Positions 1-12,100 of a stretch of 64,000 bases of DNA are shown one piece after another (the stretch's first letter is position 1; every line of letters begins with the position of its first letter). The stretch covers positions 6,254 to 70,253 of the forward strand of contig JBFHGJ010000016.1 of the NCBI GenBank assembly GCA_041583135.1, in the 5' to 3' direction. This stretch comes from JABSOG01 sp041583135 (lineage in GTDB: Bacteria; Pseudomonadota; Gammaproteobacteria; Enterobacterales; Alteromonadaceae). The position numbers and the translations under genes were made by a program. Under the pieces are notes generated by a model. That model was not told the DNA's origin. It did no database searches and worked only from the letters and a program-made list of their open reading frames with translations.

Positions 1-1
1 T

Positions 2-631
2 TCGCCGCTCATGGCGATGACGTTAATTTGTTTGCATCTGGCCAATCGGGCGTATCAGTTAAGGCTAGGGTTTTTGGCCAAGTGGCTGGTGTGTAGCCTG
101 TGGGTTCAGATCTATCTTGATAATCAGCTTTATGCGCTGCTTGGTGGCGTATTTGTGTTTTTCGCCGTTGAAGGCTTATGGCATCAGTTATCGAAAAATC
201 CAATGCAGTGGCAGGGGATTGGTGCACTTAGAAAAACGCCGAGTGACAAGATTGCCCAAGTTGGCGTCATAGCCTTAGGTGTGATTGTGCTGGTACATTT
301 GGCTGGCATATTCGGGGCTGGAGTTGACACTATTGCGCCATATTGGTTGTGGGCGCTATTGCCGTTGGCGGTTTATCTGTATCGACAGTTAAGCTGGCCA
401 ATGCTCAGCTACGCGGTTGCCTTGATATTTGTTTACGCCAACGTGTTTGTGGTGCTGGGCTTTAGCGCGCAGGCCAGTCGTTATGGACTGGCGCCGATTA
501 ACCTGTTAAGTGGCGCGTTGGTGGTCTCTGTGTTGGGCCTTGCCCTTGCCAATAAGCTGATGCGTACAATGGGGGGATCTATGACATCAGCAACCCCAGT
601 TGAGGCTGAGTCGTTGGAGGTGGCCCGATGA
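2..631 (+). CDS. Polytopic membrane protein, 5' end probably outside window
   Basis: The reading frame is open to the left edge of the window. An ATG lies at base 11, but too little upstream sequence is present to judge it, so the gene is treated as 5'-partial. The visible part is about 200 residues of mostly hydrophobic sequence with several predicted transmembrane helices (for example LYALLGGVFVFFAVEGL, VALIFVYANVFVVLGF and LSGALVVSVLGLALANKL). It ends in a short acidic tail. The stop overlaps the start of the next gene as ATGA, so the two are translationally coupled and probably work together in the inner membrane. I do not recognise the family and assign no function. Nothing links it to peptide synthesis except position; it runs convergent to the NRPS-A operon. 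Confidence 0.6.
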   Translation, partial: SPLMAMTLICLHLANRAYQLRLGFLAKWLVCSLWVQIYLDNQLYALLGGVFVFFAVEGLWHQLSKNPMQWQGIGALRKTPSDKIAQVGVIALGVIVLVHLAGIFGAGVDTIAPYWLWALLPLAVYLYRQLSWPMLSYAVALIFVYANVFVVLGFSAQASRYGLAPINLLSGALVVSVLGLALANKLMRTMGGSMTSATPVEAESLEVAR

Positions 632-3081
632 ATCTTTTGAATCGTTCGATTAAACAGGTCGCTGTCGCCTCGACATTGCTGGTATTAGTCGTGGTTGCGC
701 TGAGCTTTATCCAGTCACATCAACTGCACGGTGCCTATGAAGTGCGATTTTTGTTCAATGCCGTGCTGCTGGCCATTACTACGGCCTATCTACGCTTTGG
801 CAGTCAGCGGAATAACGCGCTGTTTCGCGCCGGTTACCGCAGCTCTGTGGTGTTAATGGTGTGGATGCTGGGGCTGTATTTCTTTGCGTATCCGCAAATG
901 CTCATCGCCCTTGTGGCCTTGCCGGGGTTTTATTTTCTCTATCGCATTGAGCGCAAAGGGCCAGATGCGTTGGTTGAGGACAAGATCACCACCGGGCTGA
1001 TGTTTGCGTTGGCAGCACTTTTGTATTTGCAGCAAAAGCCGCTGCAAATGGTGTTGTTTGAGAACCTGAGTTTCAGCAGCGCGGCCTATTACTATAATGC
1101 GCCTGTGATACTGCTGGTGGGGCTGGCTTTGGTGCGCTTTCAGTATTGGGTGAAATGGGATCTGGTGGCAACCTTTGGCACCTTATTAATGGTGGCAGGG
1201 GCGACGCTGAGTATGTCATTACTGAGCGGCCAGCCCCAAATTGGCCACGAACTTTTCTTCTTCGCTTTATGTGCTCATGGTGTTTTGGCGTTTTTGTACG
1301 TGCCGAATCCATTTTACCGGCCATTTATCGCTTTTAGTGGTGTTGACGCTCAAGCGCTGAATTTTCGAAAGAGCCTGTATTGGGTGCTGTTGGCGGTGAG
1401 TAAAATTGCTTTACTGGTCTCGTTAATCATTATTTTGCTTGGCTTTTCAAGCCTCTCTTTGGTTGAGCAGTGGGCCAATATTCTGTTGTTTTTGAGCTTG
1501 CCTTTGTATGGACATCGCCGCTGGAGCGTTTCTTTAATGCTGCTTGAGGCTGCGCTCATTATTGTGTGGCTGAGCGTTGTTCAGCCTTTTGATATGCGTA
1601 TTCCACTGTCAGTGATGCAGTGGACTTTGGCAGGGCTTTTGGTGGTGATGGTGGTGTTAAAGCGCCATTATCGTACAACCCATTGGGTCCGCAACTGGAG
1701 CTTTATCGGTATGCTTGGCTGCTACGTTGCGGTTTTCTGTGCAGGCGATGTGTTTAGCCCGATGGGGTTTGTCGGCTTTGCCTTTATCCCGTTGGTTTGG
1801 TTGTTTCTACCCGATAGGCCCGGCGCGCGCTTAAGACGCTATGAGGCCTACCTTTGGCCTGTGGCCGCTGCTATGATGGTTTTGTGTTTCAATCAAGCTA
1901 AAGCCATCGAATTATTGAGTGACTTTGCCTTGGTGCTGATTGCCGCGCCACTGATATTAGCGCTGGCCTTAAGCAATGCTCAACTCATGGCGGTTGTGCG
2001 CGAACGAGGGTTGAGTGGATTGTTGTCGTTTTATCGTGGGCGTCATTCGTACTTACGGTTTTACAGTGTGTTGACGCTTATCGCTTGTGGCGCCAGTTTT
2101 GTACTCAATCAATCAACATTTTTGTTGGGCTGGACAGTCACCGTAAAAACGGCGATCGCGTTGGTAGCCTGTGCTGCCACCATTTTGTATTGTGCCGATA
2201 AGGGCAGGTCTGTCCGTCAAGTGCTGCTGGCTGAGGTGACGTTGTGGTTGGTACTGGCACTGGTGCGCTGGAAGTTGGAGCAATTGAGTATCTTGTCTGT
2301 TGGCAGTGCCATTGATGGCTATATCTTTATTGCGGTCGCGGTGATAGTGGCCGGGATGCGCGAAAAAATCCGAGCAATCGGTGGCGTACTCAGTCAACAT
2401 TTAATGACTATGAGTGTTATATACGCATTAGTCGGTTGGGCGTACATGTTGTATTTGTACTTTATGCACCAGCTCAGCCTCCATGGCGAGATAGCATCTA
2501 TGTTGTTGGCCGCTTTGTTCTACCGCTTCTCGCAGCTTGGCAATCAAAAACTGAAGATACCTGTCTTTGTTTTTGCCAACGTTGCCATTGCTTTGTTCTT
2601 TATGGCTCGCGGTTATGACAATTTGCTGGTGTATATCACGCCGGTGCTGGCCAGTGTGTTGGCGCTGAGTCAGATCTTCAAAGATGACCTAGGCGAGCAG
2701 CAACTTAAACAGATCCGACTGCTCTGTGGTCTGTTATTGCTTGGCACCTCAGCTGGATACAACATACTTGAGTTTAGAACCTCCATTTGGTATCCCGCCA
2801 ACGCGGCGCTGATGTCGGCCGTCGTGGTGGTCCTCGGGATAGCGCTGAGAGTGCGTATCTTCTTGTACTTGGGCAGCGCCTTTATTTTGGTTAATGTGGT
2901 CGGCATGATAGCCAATGTCATTATCACCCAGCCACAAGGTAAAACGCTGTTTGCGGTCGGTATTTTGTTCTTGGTGGTGGGTGTGCTGTTCGTTGCCACC
3001 TACTTGCTGTTCCAAATGAAACGCGAGGAATTACTCAGAACCTACGCGCAATTAAACGATACCATTGCCGATTGGGAGTAG
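628..3081 (+). CDS. Large polytopic inner-membrane protein of unknown function
   Basis: This 817-residue protein is almost entirely hydrophobic helices, about twenty or more, separated by short basic loops such as RFGSQRNNALFRAGYR and RPGARLRRYEAY. It ends in a soluble tail with the segment MKREELLRTYAQLNDTIADWE. No catalytic motif, nucleotide-binding site or signal peptide is visible. The ATG overlaps the preceding stop (ATGA), so it shares an operon with the first membrane protein. A long array of helices without a soluble domain resembles large uncharacterised membrane proteins of proteobacteria, but I cannot name a family. It ends 29 bases before the convergent NRPS-A gene, separated by an inverted repeat, and is probably outside the cluster. 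Confidence 0.75.
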   Translation: MNLLNRSIKQVAVASTLLVLVVVALSFIQSHQLHGAYEVRFLFNAVLLAITTAYLRFGSQRNNALFRAGYRSSVVLMVWMLGLYFFAYPQMLIALVALPGFYFLYRIERKGPDALVEDKITTGLMFALAALLYLQQKPLQMVLFENLSFSSAAYYYNAPVILLVGLALVRFQYWVKWDLVATFGTLLMVAGATLSMSLLSGQPQIGHELFFFALCAHGVLAFLYVPNPFYRPFIAFSGVDAQALNFRKSLYWVLLAVSKIALLVSLIIILLGFSSLSLVEQWANILLFLSLPLYGHRRWSVSLMLLEAALIIVWLSVVQPFDMRIPLSVMQWTLAGLLVVMVVLKRHYRTTHWVRNWSFIGMLGCYVAVFCAGDVFSPMGFVGFAFIPLVWLFLPDRPGARLRRYEAYLWPVAAAMMVLCFNQAKAIELLSDFALVLIAAPLILALALSNAQLMAVVRERGLSGLLSFYRGRHSYLRFYSVLTLIACGASFVLNQSTFLLGWTVTVKTAIALVACAATILYCADKGRSVRQVLLAEVTLWLVLALVRWKLEQLSILSVGSAIDGYIFIAVAVIVAGMREKIRAIGGVLSQHLMTMSVIYALVGWAYMLYLYFMHQLSLHGEIASMLLAALFYRFSQLGNQKLKIPVFVFANVAIALFFMARGYDNLLVYITPVLASVLALSQIFKDDLGEQQLKQIRLLCGLLLLGTSAGYNILEFRTSIWYPANAALMSAVVVVLGIALRVRIFLYLGSAFILVNVVGMIANVIITQPQGKTLFAVGILFLVVGVLFVATYLLFQMKREELLRTYAQLNDTIADWE

Positions 3082-3100
3082 GCTTAAGTGAGAACCGGTA

Positions 3101-3124
3101 GGGTCGAGTGTTAAAACTCGACCC
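3101..3124. terminator. Inverted repeat between convergent genes, possible bidirectional terminator
   Basis: GGGTCGAGT (3101-3109) and ACTCGACCC (3116-3124) are perfect 9-bp inverted repeats around a six-base loop. The repeat lies between the stop of the membrane-protein operon and the end of NRPS-A and contains the NRPS-A stop codon. Neither strand has a strong T-run after the stem, so intrinsic termination is plausible but unproven. Confidence 0.5.
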
Positions 3125-6100
3125 GCTCTATTTCATCTGTATGACTTTTGCTAAAGTGCTGTTCGACCTGGTGGGACTGGATATAGAACTGGATCAGCTG
3201 GGCCGTTTCGCGAATGCTTGGCTGTGCAAACACCTGTCGTAAATCCAGCTTGATGGAGGTCTCGCGCTCTATCGCACTGATCAGGCGCACCAGCAACAAA
3301 GAGTGCCCACCGAGTTCAAAAAAGTTGGCGTCGGTGCTGATTTTTTCTTGCGGTAAAGACAATAACTCAGACCACAGGCTCGCCAATAACCGTTCGTTGT
3401 CATTTTGTGGGGCAACATACGACGTTTTTTCAAGAATCACCTCTGGTGTCGGCAATGCGCCTGTGTCTATTTTGCCGTTTTTCGTCAAAGGAATATGGTC
3501 AAGCGCAATGATCAGTGCAGGCATAAAATGTTGCGGCAACCGCTGTTGAAGCTGTTGTTTTAGCGCTTGATTATCTGTCTGTTGGTGGTAGACGACATAA
3601 GCGACCAATTGCTGGTCACCTGTGCTGTTTGTGTGACTTATTACCGCAGCCGCTTTGACTGACTCAAGGTTTGAGAGTTGATACTCAATTTCGCCCAACT
3701 CTATCCTAAAGCCGCGGATCTTGACCTGCCTGTCTTTACGGCCGATATACTCCAGCTCGCCATTTTCACGCCGCCGAGCCAAGTCGCCGCTACGATATAG
3801 CCGTGCATTGTGTGTTGTGTTTAGGGCAAATGGGTTGTCGAGAAAACGTTCAGCGGTTAGTTCTGGGCGGTTTAAATAGCCCTTTGCAAGACCGGCACCG
3901 CCGATAAACACTTCACCAACAGCGCCAAAGGGTACTGGGTTGAGCTGTTCATCGAGTAAATAAATACTCTGGTCGTTGAGTCGAGTACCAATGCTTGGGT
4001 TGTCCAAGTCGCTCAACTCCAGGCGTTTGAAGCTGGCATGTACAGTGGTTTCGGTAATGCCGTACATGTTAACCAATTGCGGCTGAGTTAATCCAAAGCG
4101 CTGACTCCAAGGCATAATATGATGTGCTTTGAGGGCTTCTCCCCCAAAGATAATGTAGCGCATCGATTGTGGTTGTCGGCGTTGTTCAATCAACACATCG
4201 GTAAATAGTGCAAAGGCACTGGGGGTTTGGTTTAGCACCGTGACACCATGCGCTAGACACAAATCAGCAAACTGGTGGGTATCTACAGTGCACTGTTTGC
4301 TGGCAATGACCAGCTTGCCGCCATGCATAAGCGCGCCCCATAGCTCCCACACGCTAAAATCAAACGCGGTTGAGTGAAACAGACACCAAACGTCTTGGCT
4401 GTTAAATGAAAACTCGGCTTGGGTGGCACTAAATAGACGAGTCAGATTTTTGTGCGTTTGCATGACACCTTTGGGTTGGCCTGTGGTGCCTGAAGTGTAA
4501 ATGACATAGGCCAAACTGTGTTCGTTGTGCTCGGCGCTTTTTATCGGCTCTGCGTCACTGAACTGCTCAAGCAGTGACGGTTCGGGATGGTAGGTTGCAA
4601 AATCTACTTCGCTACTGAGGTTATTTAACCTATCGTCGGCGACCAAGATGTGTTTTAGCTGGGCATCTTCTATGAGGTAGCGTAGTCGTTCATCCGGATA
4701 GTCTGGGTCTAACGGTACGTAAGCCGCTCCCGCTTTTAAAATGGCCAAGATGGCAACCACCAAATCTATGCTTCGGTCGATGCATACCCCGACCAAGGTA
4801 TTGCTGGCGATCTTATGACTTTGTAGGTAATGGGCAAGTCGATTGGCTTGCTGATTGAGCTGGACATAGCTGAGCGTTTGGTCTTCAAATACCAAAGCGA
4901 TGTTATTTGGCACGGCCTGAGCCATCGCGCTAAAGCAACAGTCGATGGTTTCGAGCTGAGCGGGCGCTTCAAGCGGTTGATTGAGTTGATACAGCAAATG
5001 TGCCTGCTCGGCTTGTGACAACATCGGCACTTTTGCCAGCGGAGCCGAAGGCGTCTCAACTATTGCAGTGACTACAGTCAGCAGGTGTTCGCTCAGGGTT
5101 TGAATATAATGTTCGGTAAAGAAGTTTTGGTTATATATCCAGTCAAAACTGATACCGTCTTGGTTGATTTGAGCATTGATATCTAAGTCGAATTTTGCCA
5201 TCACTTCGCTAAGTGGACACTCGCGAATGTTGGTTTGGCCGAGTTCTAAGCTGCGCTGCTCATTGGTGTCCATGCTGAACATGATTTGGAACAGAGGGGT
5301 TGCAGCATCATTTCTACTACTGTGATATTGACTAACCAAATATTCAAAAGGCACATCTTGATGGGATTGCGCTTCAAGGTTTACCTGACGCACATGAGCA
5401 AGATAGTCGCTTAAGCTGGAGTGGTCAGTATCGACTCTAAGCACCAACGTATTGACGAAAAAGCCAATTAACGGCGCTACCGATGGGTGAGTGCGGTTGG
5501 CAACAGCAGTGCCTAAGACAATATCATTGCTGTAACTATGTCGGCTCAACACTAACGCCAGTGCGCTGTGCAGCAGCATAAATGGGGTCATACGTAAAGT
5601 GGTAGCCAGTTGTTGTAACTTGTCTGCACATTGTCGATTGAGCTGCGCCGAAACCAAGGCACCGGTTGGCCTGTCTTGTGCTTTGGCGCGGCTGATACGC
5701 GGCAGACTATGTTCGGCGGGGATCCCCTGGAGCTTGGTTTGCCAATAATCCAAAGAAGACTGAATTTTTTGGGCACTAAGTTGCTGGTTTTGCCAATGGG
5801 CAAAATCGGCATATTGCAGCGCAAGTGGGGGAATATTGTCGCTAACGCCTTGTGCAACGCTTCGATATTGTGTGGCGAACTCTTCAATCATTATTGCTTT
5901 TGACCAGCCGTCAAAGGCAATATGATGGACATTGAACAATAGGATACCACGACCACTGTCATGGGTTTTGGCAAACACCGTACGCACCATTAAATCGTTG
6001 CTTAAATCGAAGCTTTGATGGCGCTGTTGTGAAATCAAGGCGGCTAGTTGCTGCTCGCGTGCTTGCGGCTCTGACAGGCTTAGGTCATGGACCTGAATGT

Positions 6101-9100
6101 TGAATTCGATGTCGTTTCTTATTTGCTGTATTGGCCCATCCTCGTTTTGGGCATAGACAGTGCGTAGTATCTCATGACGTTTAACCAGTCTGTTCATGGC
6201 CTCGTTGGCAACGGCAACATCAAAACCGGCATCCACTTCAAAGGCCGTGGGCATATTGTATTGACTGCTGCCGTGCTGATATTGATGGATAAACCATAAT
6301 CGTTGTTGAGCGCTTGATAGTGCTAAAGGCTCGCTTCTATCGCAACGTTCAATTGGTTGTGCTTCACTGTGATAACGCTGAGCGTCGATGACCTCAGCCA
6401 TTTGCGCCAAATCGATGCAATCGAATACCAATCTAAGGGGCAACTGCTGGGCGAATTGACGACGGATGGCGTTTATCAGTTTAACCGCTACGAGTGAATG
6501 ACCACCGAGTTCGAAGAAGTTGGCCTTGACGCTCAGACTCTGAGGGTCTATCTCCAGCTGCTCGGCCCATATCTCAACTAACTGTATCTCGGTTGTTGTT
6601 GTCGCTGCGCAATAGGCGTGCTTAGAGACTTCAACAGGCTTTGCCGCAAGGGCTTTTCTATCGACTTTGCCGTTGGGCGTCAGTGGTAGGCTCGGTAAGA
6701 TGGTAATGAGAGACGGCACCATGTAAGCGGGTAACCTTGTGAGCAATTGTTGACGTATTTTCTGGGTTGATGGCTCCCCCGACGTTTGCTTGTGACAGAC
6801 GATATACGCACAAAGTTGTGGCTGTTTGGTTTGCGTCAACACAACGGCGCAGCTATGCACAGGTGCTAAACTGGCCAGCTGTTGTTCTATTTCTTGCGGC
6901 TCTATGCGTTGCCCTCTTAGCTTGAACTGCTCGTCAACTCGCGAGAGAAATTGCAAGTTGCCCTCAGGCAACCAGCGCACCAAGTCGCCGGTACGATAAA
7001 GGCGTTGGGCTGGTTCATCGTTGAGAGAAACGTTGACAAAGCGGGCATCGCTGAGCAGTGGACGATTAAAATAGCCTTGGGTTACGCCCGCGCCGCCAAT
7101 GTAAAGCTCTCCTGGCGTGCCAAAAGGCACTAAAGTATACCTTGCTGGCTGACCTTCTTTTTGTGGTTCTAGTACATAAAGTCTAACATTGGCACTGGGC
7201 TTGCCGATAGGTAGTGTGGTGGCGTGCCAATCTTGCTGGGTGAACGTATAGGCACAAGCGATATCGCTGCACTCGGTAGGTCCGTACATGTTGACTAGCT
7301 GGCAGTCTACGTGCTCAAGCCAATGGCGCAGCTTTGCTAAGTCAATGGCTTCACCGCCTAAAAGTGTCAGACGCAAACTGCTAAGTTGCAGGTAGTGCTG
7401 TTTTTGTGCTTGTTCAATCAGCGGATAGAGTGCACTTGGCGCACAATTGACCATGGTGATCTGCTGCTCGTTAATGGTATTGACGATATTCTGGGGTTGA
7501 TATTCCAAGGCATTGTCGAAATATACACCAGCCCCGGCCAATAGAGGTGCCAACAGGTTCTTTTGAGTAAGGTCGAAGCCGATTGCACTGATGACCAACA
7601 CTCTGTCGTCAGCTTGGATGTCATAGTGTTTAATGTACCAACTCAACAGGTTGGTTGCATTTTTGCCACTGACAGGGGTGCCTTTGGGCTGTCCGGTTGA
7701 GCCGGAGGTATAAACCATATATAGCGCGGCGTCAGGGTCGTAGTGTTCTTGCCACCGAACATTTTCATCGCTATAGGTATCGAGTAGTTGTTCAAATTGT
7801 GGCGTATCAATGGCGCAGTAAGGGATTGTTTTGCAGACGCTGTCGAGCGATTCGAGCTGCATAGACTGACACAGTAAGATGCTTAGTTGCGCATCTTCTA
7901 TCAGGAAATGGAGGCGTTCGGCAGGATAGTCTGGGTCCATTGGCACATAGGCTGCGCCAACTTTCAATGTGGCGACGATAGCGACGATAAGAGAGGTCGT
8001 ACTTGGCAGACAAACCCCGACGCGTGCAGCCGGGCCAACCCCTTGTTCACTTAAATAGCCCGCCAAACGGTTAGCTTGTTTATTGAGTTGGGTATAGCTC
8101 AACTGCTGCTGACCCATTGCTGCGGCAAGGTTCGAAGGCGTTCTTATCACCTGTGTTTCGAAAAGCTGAGCGAAGCTCAAATCAGTGCGAAAATGTTGTT
8201 GCGAGTCATTGAGCGTATGAATGAGATGCGTAAGCTCTGCTTGTGACAACATTGTCAATGCTTTGGGTGAATGCGCCATTTGCTCCGCGCTCAACGTTGT
8301 CATGGCATGTAGTAGCCGCTCTAAGTGTTCAGCTAATTGCGCTATTTTGGCCCTATCGTAATGGTGGTTTTGGTAGTGCCATTGTAGTGTCAATGTACCA
8401 TGTGTCTGCGCTAGGTTTAGCAGTAAATGACGTTCACCTAGCTTGCGCTCAATATGCTGGGGTGGCAAGTTATGCGTAAGAACAATCAGGCTGAGAAGTG
8501 GTTCGTGTGCTGTTGCCATCAGGTTGTCAAACAGTGGTTCATTTAAATTGACACTATCGTGGCGCTGGGCCAAGTGGTGTACTTGGGCAATATGTTCAAA
8601 AAATTGCGCGACGGTTTGCGCGCCGCAATTGACTCTCAAAGGCAGCAATGTCGCATCGGCGTCCAGTTGTGCCATGATAAGAATATCGTCCACGGCACTG
8701 TAATGGCTCAACATTACGGCAAGCGCGCTATGGACTAGGGCATATGGCGTCAGTTGATGATCTGCGGTGGTATGCTCTATTGCTCGGGTCAATGAATCAG
8801 GCATTGAATGGCTAACGCTTTCTATTGTGCCATGGGGTGATGTCTTGTGACCTAAATTGATGGCCGATGGCAGCGCGGTGAGCTGCTGTTGCCAATATTC
8901 TTGTGCCTTGAGCAATGCCATAACTTGATTTAGGGAACGCCATGGGGCGGTGGAGTTTTGTTGTAACGCAATCTGTTCTGGGGCCGAATGCGAGATTGCA
9001 CAATAGAACATTGAGATTTGGCAAAAAAGGGCGTCGATTTGCGTGGGGCTTAAGTGATCGAGCTGGGCTGCAAATCGCAACACCGTGTCGTTATCTACGG

Positions 9101-12100
9101 TGTCTTGATGTACTGCCATTGCTGACTTTTTATCTATTGAAGTATCAGCATCGAACCGACAGCTTGCGCTGGCTTGTTGTATGTCTATCAAATCAAGGCA
9201 TGAATCCACCGTCATTTTTAAACTGTCACGGTCAAAGCCATCGCTGAACTTCATACCATAATCTACCGAGGTCGATTGTCTTGAGGGCGCTTTTAGTTGC
9301 TCTTGTGGTTTGTTGAGCAACAGTTTGGGCTGATGGTAATTGGCAATAATATCAAGCAGTAACTGGCAATATAGGCGTTGTAAAACGGACAAAAAGTTTG
9401 CGGAGGCCGCAAAGCCGATACTTAGTGCAAGATTGAAACCGTCATCGATATTACCGCTGACGGTCGTCGATAGTTTGAAGTTGGTTTGTTCGAAAAGATC
9501 ACCGTATACAGTGGCGTCCAACTGTCCTTCATCGGCAATAGGTTTTAACACATGAAAATTGATGAAGTTAAATAGGGCATCTATATTCAGTTGTGGATGA
9601 TTCTGGATCATTTGCGAGAAAGGATAATCGCGATAGGCTTTATGCTCTGTAAGCAAGTCGTTTAGCTGGCCCATGACAGCTTGCCAACTTTGGCCTTCCA
9701 ACGGTGTGTACAACGGTAGTGTATTTAAAAACAATCCGGTCAACTCGGCACCGTCAACCGACTCAAAGCGGCCGTTTTCGACGATGCCGGTGGTAGGTTT
9801 TGAATCGCCAGCTATGAGCGCCAACATGCCAAGATGCGCCGCGAGAAACAGCGACTTCGGTGGGAGCGCTTGCTGCTGACAGAAATCGGCTATGGCTTGG
9901 TCAAGCTCGTTGCCTAGCGCAACTTGTATTGTGCCAAATTCATTACTATCAAAAGCCTTATGAGGTGCTAGCGGCGTGCTGTGGGCATCTTTGAGGTAGT
10001 TTTGCCAATACAGCCTGTTGTTTTCACTGTCTGCGGCGGCTTGCTGTTTGGCAACATAGGCACTGAAATTGACCGACGGGCTGGCTTTGGCAGGCGTTAG
10101 CGTTTGGCCTTGGCCGATGGCTTTATAGTTTTCATAGATTTGGCGGTTGATCAATGCCGCACTCCAACCATCGATAATGGCATGGTGAGAGTCAATGATT
10201 AGAACAATGGTTTTATCGTTGAGTCGGTTAAGGGTGAAGCGGATCAAAGGATCGTGACGCAAATCAAAAGGCGTGGCTTTGAGTTGCTCAAATGTTTGTG
10301 CGATGGCACAGTGTTGCTGTTCGGCGTTTTGTTCGAGTAGCGAGTTAACCCGTATGTCGTGATGAGGCGCTTTTTTAACCAATTGCAGCGGCCGAGGGTG
10401 GCTGTGCATATCGAATACGGTTCTAAGAGATGGGTGTTGCGCACAGACCTGTTCGATAGCCGTGACAAAGTGTTGGCAATTAAAGTCTTGGCTAAAGCTC
10501 AGCTTAAAGGCAAATACATCATGGTATAGTGAGTGGCTTTGTGACAATTCACTGTGAAACAACATGCCTTGTTGCAGATAGGTCAGCGGATAGGCATCTT
10601 CATACTCGTCGTCAATCTGTTTGCGTTCGGCCTCATCGAGTTGGGCAAAAGGTGCTATATACTCAACCGCTGTAAGGTCAGTTGTTGCATGAGACTGCTC
10701 AGCCAAGGCATCGCAAAAACGCTTAAATTGCGGGTATTTGAAGGTGTCGTAAACGCTGCATTGAAACCCAAGCGATTTTAGGGTGGACACCATTTGAATC
10801 GATAAGATGGAATCCCCACCAATATTGAAAAAGTTGTCGTTGGGATGGATCTGGCCTGTGCCTAGTACCTCTGACCAAACCTCGGCAATGCGCTGTTGGT
10901 AGGGCGTCAATTGGCATTCAATGGATTTGTCAGTTTGGTGTTTTTGTTTGACATAATATTGCTCCAGAGCCTTGATATCGGTCTTACCATTGGCGTTGGT
11001 GGCAAACTTGGGGAGGTAAAAGAATGCCTGAGGGACCATATATAAAGGCAACTGCGATTGCAAATAGGCCCGAATGGTTTCGACATCTTGACCAGGTTCG
11101 GCCGTACCTTGGATAAAGGCAACTAAGGTTTCAAAGCCATCTTTACGACAGAGTTGGACAACACTTCTTTTGTTGCCGACAAACTCGCCGATATGGTGGT
11201 TTATCTGGTCTATTTCGACCCGTTTGCCACGGATCTTAATTTGCCCGTCTTTACGGCCGATGTAGTGAATATTGCCTGCGTTATCATAACGACAGTAGTC
11301 TCCGCTGCGATAGATTTTGGTATCGCTTATTTCTGAGTCGATAAAGCGAGATTGCGTTTCGTCAAGGTTGTTTTGATAACCTTGGCCGACCCCTACGCCC
11401 CCTATGAGTAGCTCACCGACCACGCCGGGTGGACACAGTTTGAGATGGCTATCGACTATGTACGCGCATACATTATCGATCGGACGGCCGATTGGTGTTT
11501 GTTGGTGGGTGAGGTAATGCTGTTTATCGTTGATATAGGCCGTGCTTATATCGGTACATTCCGTTGGTCCATAGACATTGGCAATTTTGCTTTGACAGTT
11601 TTTACTTCTTAGCCAAGGTGTCAGTTGCGCCAAGTTTAAAGGCTCGCCACCAAAGGCGACAAAGCGAAGGGGGCTTAAACGCCGATAATCGTTGTCTTTA
11701 TCTTGTGCCAGCAAGGCATAGGCGGCGCTCGGCACCATATTGACATGGGCTATTTGATGTTCATCTATCAGCCCTAACAGATAGTCTGGGTCAAAAACCT
11801 CAATATCGGCAATGACCAGCTGGGCGCCGTTCATTAAGGGCGACAAGATCTCTTTGATAGAGGCGTCAAAACTGATGGCTATTATCAACAGGTGATTGTT
11901 CTGTTGATTGACCTCGGAAAATCGCGAGTACCAGTGACACAAGTTATCGAGTGATGCCCAAGCAATTTTAACGCCTTTAGGTCGTCCGGTTGAGCCCGAT
12001 GTGTAAAGCAAATAGGCGCTGTGGTGCGGGTGTATATCGGGAAAACAAACCGCTTGCAATGAGCCTTGGTATTCGCTCAACGACTGAATATCCAGTGTCA

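Noticed and set aside
11820..12010. Reading A1 of NRPS-A as a glutamate domain from its DAK start
   Set aside because: The known Glu code I recall is DAKDLGVVD; here the pocket is DAKNAGVDI and differs at several decisive positions, so it was left unassigned.
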